Assembly (NCBI GenBank): GCA_038502055.1
Contig: JAXRKN010000040.1
Coordinates: 4,154,001 to 4,218,000, forward strand
Direction of reading: 5' to 3'
DNA from: Tanytarsus gracilentus
Taxonomy: Eukaryota; Arthropoda; Insecta; Diptera; Chironomidae
Length of the DNA stretch: 64,000 nt
Part shown: positions 49,021 to 61,000 of the stretch, piece after piece
How the letters are laid out: every line of letters begins with the position of its first letter
How positions within the stretch are numbered: the first letter of the stretch is position 1
Notes under the pieces: generated by a model
Databases searched by the model: none
The model's input: only the letters and a program-made list of their open reading frames with translations
What the model was told of the DNA's origin: nothing
Program-made: the position numbers and the translations under genes

Positions 49021-52000
49021 TAAACAATTGTTTTTCTTTCTTTTTCACTCCCTCTCCTCCCTCAATGATTTCTTCTTTTTTTTCGCGTGTTTACATAAAT
49101 CTCATCAAGCGAACTCTCCACTGTGTTGCTGTCGACGCCGTTTTTTTTGCTGGGTGGAAAAAAGAGAGAGAGGCCTGATAGATGTGAAAAATATTCTCCT
49201 CACCACTGCCTTGTACCCTCCGTGCTGTTCACTCGTCAAGTGGTGCGAAAAGTTTGTTGATGAAAAATGTGTCAAATTTTTTTCCATTCCATTTTAAGCA
49301 CTCCACTTCTGAAACAACAGTCAAGTAAGTTTCTTTTTACAGGAAATTAAGCGAATTGCATGATCGTGTAATAAAATGAAATTTTAAAATTACTAGAATC
49401 AACTAAGACGGTAAAGATTGACGGAATTTTAATTTTCAGTTTCTAAACATCCAAAAAAAATGAACAGATGGACGAAGAAATTAATGTTGGTGATTATAAT
49501 TTTAATACTCTCTTCCATAAAAACGATTGTGGTTTTCACAATAAAAACAGCGAAATGAGAGCTGTAAATTCAACACATAGCGAAACATAAAGCAACAGCA
49601 GTTGAGAACCCTCGTCAAAAAAATTAAATTCAACAAGCAACTAAATTTACATCACAACTTGTTCACCATCATTCTCCCCACTGGAGCAGCAGCATCACCC
49701 GCCCGCACACACATATCAAATCTACACACTTTTTCAACTCTATAGATGCAAAAAAAAATATTTCAGATAGAAAAGTGTATAACTGACACATGTTCCGAAA
49801 GTTTTTCACTCCCAGAGTAACTGCTGGTCGACATACTCTAGGCAAGGGAGAGAGAGAGAAATTGCACATGAGGGTAGATGTGTGTTTAGAGAGGAGTTAA
49901 GGGAATATAATGTGAACAAATTTAATCAAAAAATCCACATGATACAATGTTACAGGTGATAGAAGTGGAAAAAAATTGATTTACAAGGCATGAAAATTTA
50001 AACAGATTTCAAAGTCAATTTTTTACATTTTCTGAAGGAGGGAATTTTTGAAAAATGATTTGCTCGAAACTTTTTTTCCCTTTTTCAATAATTTCTCCAT
50101 TTGTCGTCCACATGTATCGTGTATGTGATTTTATGAAAATTTTATTAAACTTTTTTAAACTTTTCTCGCTCGAATGTATTTTGCTACATGGCTCCTATAT
50201 ATGTAGACGAGAAGAAAGAGAGAAGCAACAGCTGGATGACAAGAGCATAACCCGAAAGTTCTATTTTTAACCCAACTTCCATCAGCATGATGCTCTCTCG
50301 AATTATTCGTGGAGAAGGGGGAAGGGGTGCTTGATACAAAATGAAATGTATTTTTATCTTATCGTAATAACCGAGAACGAGATAGACCTTTATCAAAATC
50401 AAGAACACAAGTGTTTCATTTTTAAGGCACTTCTCACCCGGAATTTTTAATTTTTCATGACACTTTTCGTGTTGTTACCCCACTCTCACCAGTTAATTCC
50501 ATTAAATCCACTGCCAATTGATGAAATGAAATAAAAATGAGCGGAATTTTAAAAGCCACATATAGTCGAAATAAAAGCCACCATAAATTTGATTTTATTC
50601 ACCTCACAATGTAATATTCGCCCTCCAATAACAGTAAATGCCATTCTTACATGCTTTGCGCCCGTTCCACATTTTTTTATACATCGCAACAACTGTGAGA
50701 GCACCGCAGTGGATAAATAGAATCAAAATTTATGCCTCACGAAATGCCATAAATATGCAAATAATCAAACAGAAATCTCATGTAAAGTGCCTGTTTATTT
50801 ACAAAACAATTTATCAAAGACATCGATTTTTTTCCTCACTCACTCACTTTCATTCTCACTTGACTTTCATTCATTTATTTTATGCAGATACTGCAATGTT
50901 TGAACTCGTGCATAATTCATAAATTGAAAGATTTCAAATCGTCGGTCTCGTTAAAAAATTCAATGTATGATTACTTTTGAAAAATTTCAATTTGTCTTCG
51001 AGTTTTAAGTTTTCATGAATATTTTTTTAAATCCCTTGCATTATTTTCTGTAGTTGCACTTTGCCAATTGCCTTGATAACTTTTTTTATTCCCGTTTTGT
51101 TATTTGCTTTAGGGAAAAAAATCATTCAGAACCATAAAATCAAACACGAACACGATTGTTGGGGAGAGATTTATAATTTGAGATTTACTATGTAAAGCAT
51201 ATGCGACACAGGAACTTGAATTAATTATTGCTGTACACTGCAAGCAGTCAGACACATACCACATGATTCATTAACTGAGGGCTTGTTGCGACGATGATGA
51301 CGTCGAGTTGAAAGAACGAGAGCTTTTTCAAAGTAGTTGTTGCAACCATACCGCATATATTCACAGCTGTGCATCCGATCCTCCAGCAGCAGGTGATTTA
51401 CCATTTACAAGAACGAATGTCGTAGTTGTTGTGTGATTAAGTGCACTTTACTCTATATTCCTCTTTAAAAACTAAAGAGACGTTGAGTATGCGGTTAAAG
51501 GAGATGTGAATAAGAATCTTTACTGATTCGGTTGTTCAAGCTGTGAATGAATAAATCCACAAGTGCGAGAGAAATTTCACAATTGCGTCATCAAAAATTC
51601 AAACTGAAAATTGTTTTTCCACTTTTCGAGAAAATTTTCAATTTGTTTCTCTCACTCATCGTTATCAACATAGACATTGAGATCGGAGTTGTATGGATTT
51701 GATTTTATGCAATGAAAATAATTCTCGAGTTAAACAATTGAAGAGTCCTCTTCACTATCTCGTCTCGGCGGATGAGTTATTGCAACAAGTTTCATTTGCC
51801 ATCACATGCAATTCAAAATTTCAATGATTTTGTGCGAAAGCCATTCATGGAAGGGATTGAGAGAGAGAGAGAATGAAAATGTCGGAAATGCAAAATTAGA
51901 ATCCGAGAAATTAATTCAGCAAGTGTTTATTATGCATGCATGTGAAATTTTAGTCTTCAGTTTGAAAATCTGTACTCCAACCACCCCAACAACATAGCTC

Positions 52001-55000
52001 CCGCTGCCACAGAAAATTAATTCGCATTTCTGTGGACGCTGTGTCATTTTCTAATTTATGAAAATTCTTTTAGAATTTTTTTTCAAAGATGTATAAAGCG
52101 AGGACATTAATCATGAGAGCGATAATTGGAAAAACAGTAAATTTTGTGAGGAAATAAAAAGTTTAATTTTTCTCTCCCTCAAATATTCGAGCTAGCGTGA
52201 GCGCATTGTTCAAGAAGAAGAAGTGAAAAAAAGGTATAAAAAATTCTATAAATTTAAAATTACGTCCGTGAAATGATAAAATATTTTTCACAATAATTTC
52301 TTTACACTTGCTGCCGAACGAACTCGAGAGCGACGACTTCAATAAATTTTTCACACCGCTTTTCACAAATTCCAGTTCCAATGCAAAATGACTGGCAACA
52401 CGGACACTTAATTACTGCACAACTTCAGCCGTACTTTTCGTGGGCGGGTAGCGAAAAAAAAAGTTTTCCACTTAACTTCTTTCATGGCATGCAAAATCAC
52501 TTCAAATTTTTCAGTCACTTGAGAAAATACAATTAAAAGCCTCACAGAAAAAATATGACGAAAATATAATTTTATATTTCATCGCCATCGAATTTAATTC
52601 GAGTCGTTGTCATCGCTCTGAATCGTCTTCTTTCTTCCCGCTCACTGCAGCCAAATACAATTTTCCATATGAATGCGCTTCAGACTTTTGCTTTAAACTC
52701 GCGGGGAACATTGAAAAAGATTTCAGCTTCTTTCGAGAGAGAAAAAAATCATCGCGGAAATGTCTGTAGTGAGGGAGAAAAATTATTTTCAATTATCCGC
52801 ATTATGATATACAATTGGAAGTGTATGAAGGAAGAGAATATAAAAAATTGCACTCATTTTCTCATTGAACAATGGCTCGATTGAAAAGTGAACTCAAATT
52901 AAAAAGTTTTAATGAAATTTTCATGCAGCAGAATAAATCGAGAAAATTGGGAAAGTCATTGAAAAAAAATTTCACTAAAAAGGTTTTGTTAGTTTAAAGA
53001 GTTTTCACTGAGACAAAAGAAAACTTTAAATTTTAATTTTTTTAAAGTTTGCAATTTCATGAAAATTTTCAATTTTAATGCAAATGTTTTTTTTCTTCAA
53101 TATTCCATTCTCCGAAACAATCAATCAGTTTTTCGGCAACAAATTGCAGTAACTCGTTATGTGGCGATAAAAAAGTTTTTTCGTATGCCACAAAATGAGT
53201 CTCGTTGCCGCTCATAGTCATCGAGAGTGTATTCTATTTGCCTCGTTTTGCAAATAAATTATACATTTCTCGCCTGCATATTCTCATTGCGCTTTCAGGC
53301 GGTTGGCCGGTCGGTTCGTAATATCAACTGCATGGCAATGAAACTCAAACATATGGCGATGGCTTGTTTAGAGTTTAATTGTGGACATAGTCAGAGAGCG
53401 ATTTGAGTGCATGCGAGATGAGGAGGAATATGTGCAATTGTTGTATCATTTTGGGTTTTGGTGTTTTCTCTGGTCCATCTCTCGCCAAAAATTGTACTGT
53501 CCTCATCGCAATGTCCCTTTGTGCGAGATCCATGCTCGACTATACACACACACAAATTTTCAACGAGAAGTGCATAGAGTTTAATCCAAAAACATTATTA
53601 TTGTATTTATTATTTACCAAACAAGCCATGAATAGACACATACCGTCATATACGTGTGTGCATATATGTTGCCGAACGAGTGAGAGAGAGAAAGGTTTTC
53701 CACGTACATTTGAAGCTGGTTATGCATGCCAAATAGAGGTGGTGGTGGCACAAACACACAACAACCATTCTCTCAGCTATGTATGTAGCATTTCTATTTG
53801 AATGCGCTTTATGCACACACTATTTTTCGGTTAGTTTGGTCTCGAGAATCGCCAAATCTATATTATGGTAGTAGGAGATGCGAAATGCGGTAAAACGGAA
53901 AATTTATTGCCGACAGTTTTGGTTCGATTGGTAAACCATGGGAATGAATGTAAGTTATCAATATGCATGCATGTTTAGTCTCTTGGTGCTGCTGATGTTG
54001 TTGTTGTTGCCATTTGATCATTTGTAAATTGTTTTTTTTTTCGATGCTAATACTAGAGTTGAAACTGACCTGAATTTTTGTGGTTATTCAATTATGAGAT
54101 TTAGTTTTTAACATCAGATTGACTCAGTAACAGCCGAACCCAAATATTTGAATTTTTAAAAAATATTTTTGACAAATTCAATTTTTTAAATTAAATTTTA
54201 GTTGATTTTTTTAAAATTCCATTTTATCACTATTGAAAATTAACGTCAATGTTTGCGTTTGAATATAAATTTATTTATGCAAAACTCGGAATAACACTGA
54301 AACTAAATTAATTTGTAAAACAATTTTATTTTCAACTGGAATGTGTGTTTTGATTTTAAATTTATCATTAAAATTTCATTTGATATGAGAAATAATTTAT
54401 TTAAATTGATAATTTTCCCAAAAAAGATAATTAATGTCCTCATTATGTATTTTGTTGTCTGTTGCTGCTACTCCTACATGTGGGTGTTCTCAATTTTTTT
54501 TTGTCAGATTATTAAAGTGGAAACTTATACAAGAGCATCATAGGCTATAACTTTTGTCTAGAGTGGCGTCTCTTCAACATTCTTTGTCGAGATACACACA
54601 TGCATAAAATAAAACCAAACTATGTCGTTTTTTATGTCTCAACGCCGCATTTTGCCTTTATCAAAAATTTGCTACTAGCGAAATGCGAGAAAAGGAGCAG
54701 CAACAATAATAATAAGAAAAATTTCTACAATAGTTCGTATTCATGCATGATAAGACCATAAAAAAGACGAATACATTTACTGTGTATGTGCTTTTGAAAA
54801 TTTATGATTTATGAATTTTCTTTTTCCTTTTTTACGCGGCGTAACCACTTACATGATAGAGAGGAGAAAAAGATATGGATTTATTTACGAGGTAATCGTA
54901 AAAATTCCTACTCGTACAACTTCTCTATCAGTTTTCAGCTCTTTTCTTCTTTTGAATTTAAATTTGAGTTGAAAACTCTTTTTGAATGCTTGTACAAAAG

Positions 55001-58000
55001 TTGAATTTGATTTTTATAAGAGCATACAAAATGATATCTCTTCAACATGCAATTGAAAAATCTGAATAATTTTGTGTTGCAAATAATCATTTCTGCTCTT
55101 TGTAAATTTCATGCAAGATCACACAAAAAGAAGAGCAAAATTATGCGCTGAATTGATCAGCCATTGTGAAGTACCATAAATCTTTTATCTGATTTTTTTA
55201 CGAGTTTTCTAAAAGTTTAAAGTTCCAATAAATTTTATTTTTATTCGCCACATTCTTAAAGTTTACTTCTGAAGCTGCTCAATTAGAGAATCAATGCATA
55301 AATATTGCAGGACAGAATTGCAATGAAAAACGAAATGAAAACATACACACACGAAATGTGTATGGGTAAAAACCAATTTGAGAGCAATTATCAGCATTTT
55401 GGAATTCATTGAACAAAATAATCCTTTTAGAAAGAGCCACAGCAGCAGCAGAGGGAGGACATTGAGGCATTGCATCGGGAGAGAGATGAGGGATAATGGA
55501 CACATCAAAATAATTATATTTTCTGGCAGCACACACACAAATTTATTCCCATTTGCACATAATCGAAAAATCGACTGAATCCTATGGAGTGTATGTATGT
55601 GGTTGCAAATGGATATTTTCTCCATGAGGATGCGGAAAAATTCATAAAAATAAAAGAGTTATAAGTAGCCTCTCTCTCTCGCATAAACTATTAAATTACG
55701 CATGAAATCTCTTTCGATATGTATCGCATGCGATCTCCTATATGGATATAGTAAGTAGAGTAATGTAAATTTTCATCGCTTCATTTCCTTCTCAACATGC
55801 TCAAATCATTGAATTTATTTATATTACTCGCATTATCCTGATTACATCGAAGCATATTATACTGCAAGCAAATTTAATCTGAAGGGATTATATGAGCTTA
55901 AGCTCGATGTGTGTATGAATATTGAGAGTTGTTGTGTGTTATAGTTTCAGAAAGTGTTGGCATGACATGAAATTGATATGACAACTAACAAAACATTTTT
56001 CTACATGCGATCGTTACCGTTAGAGTAATAAATAAAATTTTAATTTAAGCGTTGCGATAAAAAATGTGTGTTTAATTGCTTGACTGCGATATTTTTTAAA
56101 GAAAACTATAATTTTTAATTAAGTTGTGAAAAACTTTTACATTTTCTTATAATATCTGAAAATTATTTATTTTCTAAAATTTTTTAAAATTTAATCTTTT
56201 TTCATGCAAATAAATAAAAATTAAATTTCAATCTTCTCAATTTCACATGTCGTTTCTGAAATCACTAAACACAAACATGCATTTCAGTCGCAACTAATTC
56301 CTTGAACACGAATTATCATCATCGTCAACCTTCTCGAGCACTCTGACTCTCTGTCCTTTTCGAATGATTAAACATTACATGCAACATTTTAATCAAGTGA
56401 TTGAAAGCGTATTTATACAGGTTAATTGAAAATGTCCCTTCGATAACCGATGCGATGAGTATCCGAAATCGGATAAGGTACGACGTCGTTGAGTATAAAG
56501 CAAATATTATCAGTTGAACAGTAAATATAACGAGCTGAAGATTATAATTTTATGACGGCAATTTTTCTATGCTTTACGCCTTTTAAAAGTGGCCACTCCT
56601 GATGGCCATAAAAATCCTCTTTTCTATGGTCAACTATAAAATATTTCTTCGCTTTCGCACTTTAAAGCAAACAACAGAGCCGTAGAGAGCAAGTAAAAAG
56701 TTTCCCTTTTTCGAGCATGACATTAATGTTATCATCATAATTATAAGCCGTTAAAAGCAGCCGTTTTCGGCACAATTTTTCACCTTGTTGCGCCATCCCA
56801 CTTTCAATGTGATTATAAAGACACACAGTAATTCACTCTCACTCTCTCTCTCAAGAGGGTGATGGCACACACAGCTTTCGTGAAAGGCACATTTTATTAC
56901 GATATAATACAATTTATTTTATATACACCATCACCAGTCACCAGTAACTAAATAAAGATGAACAATTTCCTACACTCAGCATTATAATGTCTTCATTCAT
57001 TTATCATTTACCCCACTCGAGTCCATACTGGGATGGTTTACTGTTGATAAATACACAATTTTTTGTGGTCTGCTTTTTTTATGATTTTTCATTTCATCAG
57101 CGAAATAAATCGGTGTGTGTAGTGCGAAAATAAAAGTGAAATAAAAATTTCCTTCCTCACATTCTTTATCATATCTCGTTCTCCTCACATTGGTGGAGGA
57201 TAATAAAGGGCGGTTGTTTGAAAATAATAGAATGTATTGTATGCCGATGGTACATGGGCTATATGTTAAAGGGAAAACATTTGAAACGCATTATAAATCA
57301 TTGCCTATCGTAAAAAAATATCTCTTGCTCGCTCGTTCATTCCTGCAACAATAAATCCCAAACAACTTTTCAAATCATCATCATTATTGTTATTATGATG
57401 ATGAAAAGTCTCTCTCTTACTCACTTTATCGCCATTTCTGTTGTTGTTTAAGCGAGTGAGGAAATAATTCATGTATACACACGTTGGGAGAGCAATTAAA
57501 AATGAAAAGCAAATTTTGAATGATAATTTCTATATGATTCATGCTATTGCCATTCAAAAAATGACGATGGAGAATTTTATTGTTAAGCACTCCTCGTGAA
57601 ATAATTCATTAGGGTACTGTACTGAGTTTGATAAACCTGCGATACGCTTTACGATAAAATTTTTTCATTCAAAGGAGCGGCAGAGGATTTTTTTCATATA
57701 ACAATCAGATGTAGGAATATAAAAATCAAATGGTGTGTGCGGGAAAAGCGAAAGTCAATTTCCGTGATTTTTGGTGTGAAATAAAAAATCGTGCGGTTTT
57801 ACGATATTGCACCCTCGGGAATTTTTTAACGCAAGTGCATCTTTATATGATTGCCTTCCTTCATACATTCGCCGTGTATATGTGAATGTTCAAGTCGATA
57901 TCATTGAATTATAAATTTTTCATTGCTATGATGTTTCTCTGTGTGTATAATCCAACAACAACACTTATGCCATTTACTTTCCAACGCCATAGGGAATTTA

Positions 58001-61000
58001 TCGAGAAGCGATTTCGTTTTTTAGCTTCTGAAAGTTGATAAATTATTAACTTTGTACATTCAGCACTTTGAGAAATTTTTCTGAAACTCTATCTGCTGAA
58101 TGAATTTTTGATGTGGCAAGTGTTGTAGGGAAGAGCTACTTAGACACAATACAACAATCTAATTTTATCGAAAAACTAAATAAATTCTGCTACATGTCCA
58201 TTCATCTCTCTTCGTAAGTAAAAAGGTCAAGATGAGATCAAAAAGGTAAACATGTTTTCCGATTCGATTTTACTGTCAAACGTCAACTGGATGACTTTTC
58301 TATGTCGGCCACCATCAGTCACAACTGGCCAATTTTATGCAAGATTTAGAAAATGGTGAATGTGTGTAACATCTCGAGAGGTCACTACTGTGTCGTGTAC
58401 ATTTCATTTTGACTCTCTCTCACTCATTCATTTTCGTTCCGAATAAAAATTGCAAGCACCAGCAAAGCTAAAATCCCGGAGTCAGCTTACATTGATAGGT
58501 TCATTTCGATAAAAATTCAACTTGGAAACCTATAAAAAAGGGAGAAAGCATAACTGGACTGAAATTGGATGATGAAAAAAATAATTGAAATGTGCGAATT
58601 GTAATCGAAAAAAAAAATCACACAAATCGAAAGGCAATAAATAATTTTATTGGTTTTTCTTCGGTTCCTTTTTCACTCTCACACTCATCTCTTTTTTGCA
58701 CTCTAGCGATGGTTGATGAGAGGGAGGAGGGGAGTGTGTTTATAACATAAGAAACAAGACCACACACTTGAAAATGAAGCGCAAAAATGTGAATCGATGG
58801 AAAAAACACCCATGAGAAGGGAGAGAGAGAGATGAAATTGGAAATAAATTGAAAATCTTGAAGCTCGCTTTTTACGACTTTCAATTTAATATCTTTTTTT
58901 TTTGGCTGCTGCCAATTCTCTGATTGCGTACGTTTTTTCTTTGCTCTGGCAAATTTCGGTACTGATTGCATGACTTTTTATAGGCGAGATGGCTTTCGAT
59001 TGGAAACAAACACATTACATTTTTGCGGCACATGGTTCTCTCTTACCGTCACCGCCATCATCATAACATACAAGATGATTGCTCTGTGATGCAATCGAAA
59101 GATTGAGAGTTGATATATTGCATAACAAATCTTACGCCCTCCCTCCACCAGGGGATGAATACATCACGAAGGTATAATAGCAGCCAACAAACTGTTAAAA
59201 ATGGAAATGAAAGAAATTAAATAAATCAAAAAGCGGTTTCGAAAATATCTCACGAGAGAAAAAAGCGGATAAAATAAAACCTCATCTATATTCATCACGT
59301 GTTTTTATGATAAAAATTCAGCGCAACAGCAAAAAAAATTTCTTACAACAATATGATTATTACCCTGCTATTCAGAGCAAGAGAGCCGAGAGGCCTTCGT
59401 ACTCCTCGAAGATAGAGAAATTATTACTGCGATGCGTTATAATTTTGATATTAAAAATTCATTATTCGAGTACTGAAGTAAAAAAAAATATTCTCCTCGT
59501 ACGCAAAATACATCGCAACTGTTCACTGCTGCCACACAGCTTTTAAACGACTTTACACGCCGAACGATAAAGAAAATCTCATCTGAAATAAATCGCGCAA
59601 TACATTTTTTATTGCAGATAATTCTAATGCTCACTCTTCCCTCTCGCTTATATTTTCATTCCGCAGCAGTGGATGTGTTTGAAATTATACTGAGAAAAAC
59701 AACGCACATCTCTTGCGATGTTACTCTGAAGCATGATGTTGATAAGGATATCTCTCCTCCATCGTCGTAACTTGACTTCTTCCTTCTCTCCCCTATTTTT
59801 TTCCGCCGCGTCTTTTTTTTTGTTTCAACTTGTGGTCCATGATTTGAATACTTGAATATATATCAGTCAACGCGAGTTGTGACTTAATTGTAAATGCAAA
59901 ACAAACCTTTGTGAGTTTACCGCAGTTAAGTGCTGTTTTGAGACTTTCCTCTTGTCTTCTGCTTCACCGCAAATTTTGTGTCAGTGAAAATTGTCATGAT
60001 GTAAGCCAGCGAGGGAAAGATGGGTTTAAATGATTAGAGTCGTTAGAAGTATTACAATTTTTGAGCTTAAAAAAATTATTTTTAAATTTTTAAAAAATTG
60101 TTAAACCTTAAAAATGACTTTTTTACTAAATGACCGTACATGTCACATCTCAACTGTTTCCGCCAAAGATTAATGGAGTTCTTTAAAAATAATCTACGCA
60201 AAAAAAAAGTTTCGAAATCTCTTGGCAAGCCCGCATCATTGCATTGTTAAATGGTGCAATTTTGATTGAAGGAATCACGATTGCCAAAAACAATCATTGC
60301 GACACAAATATCAATGAAGAAAAACATCTTCGTCAACGATGCATAAATATTTGCATCCTTTTCGGTTCATGATGAGTTGAGGATATTTGTTGAGTTGGCT
60401 AAAAGAGGTAAAATTAAGGATTTTGTGCATTTCGATAACAACGATTGTGTACGCTCGCAGTGGAGGAAGGAAAATTGCCGCTTTATCCGAACAGAAAAGG
60501 AGAAAAGAAGAAAAAAATTGTGTTGGAAACATCAGCAGTATAGCAAGCAGCAGCAGCAGTGAAATCAAGATATTTAAATCACGTTCGAAATATTTTGAAT
60601 CACGTTCAACACAGGAAATTTTTAGTTTGCAATCCCAGAAGCTTTTGTGTGTGATTGCGTTCCAGATGTTTGTGAAATGTTCGCAAGCATTTCACTTGGT
60701 GTCTTTTCAGCAGCGTGCGCGACATCGCTCCTCACTTTATTCACCCTCAAAAATTTCGTAAGTATCATGTGAATGTCTCTCATCCATATACATATATAGC
60801 ATCCAGTGAGCTGAGGCGACACATACAACAATTTAAACTTTTCGGCAGTCACTATTTGAACATCAATTTATTCATTTAGCAGCAGCAGTGAATGTGAGCA
60901 AATGGCATAACGACGAATACGACGACGACGATGATATGGATTTCGCCATGCAAACAAGTCGCTTTTTTATGTCGCAAGCATAATAAACAATCAGTGAATG

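Noticed and set aside
53403..53801. 132-codon plus-strand ORF, with similar ones at 55263-55625, 58618-58971 and 60387-60761
   Set aside because: No domain, biased composition, antisense frames equally open; no splice signals linking them into a gene.
53880..53960. GGTTCGATTGG resembling a tRNA T-loop
   Set aside because: The T-stem does not pair correctly and no acceptor or anticodon arms could be built around it.
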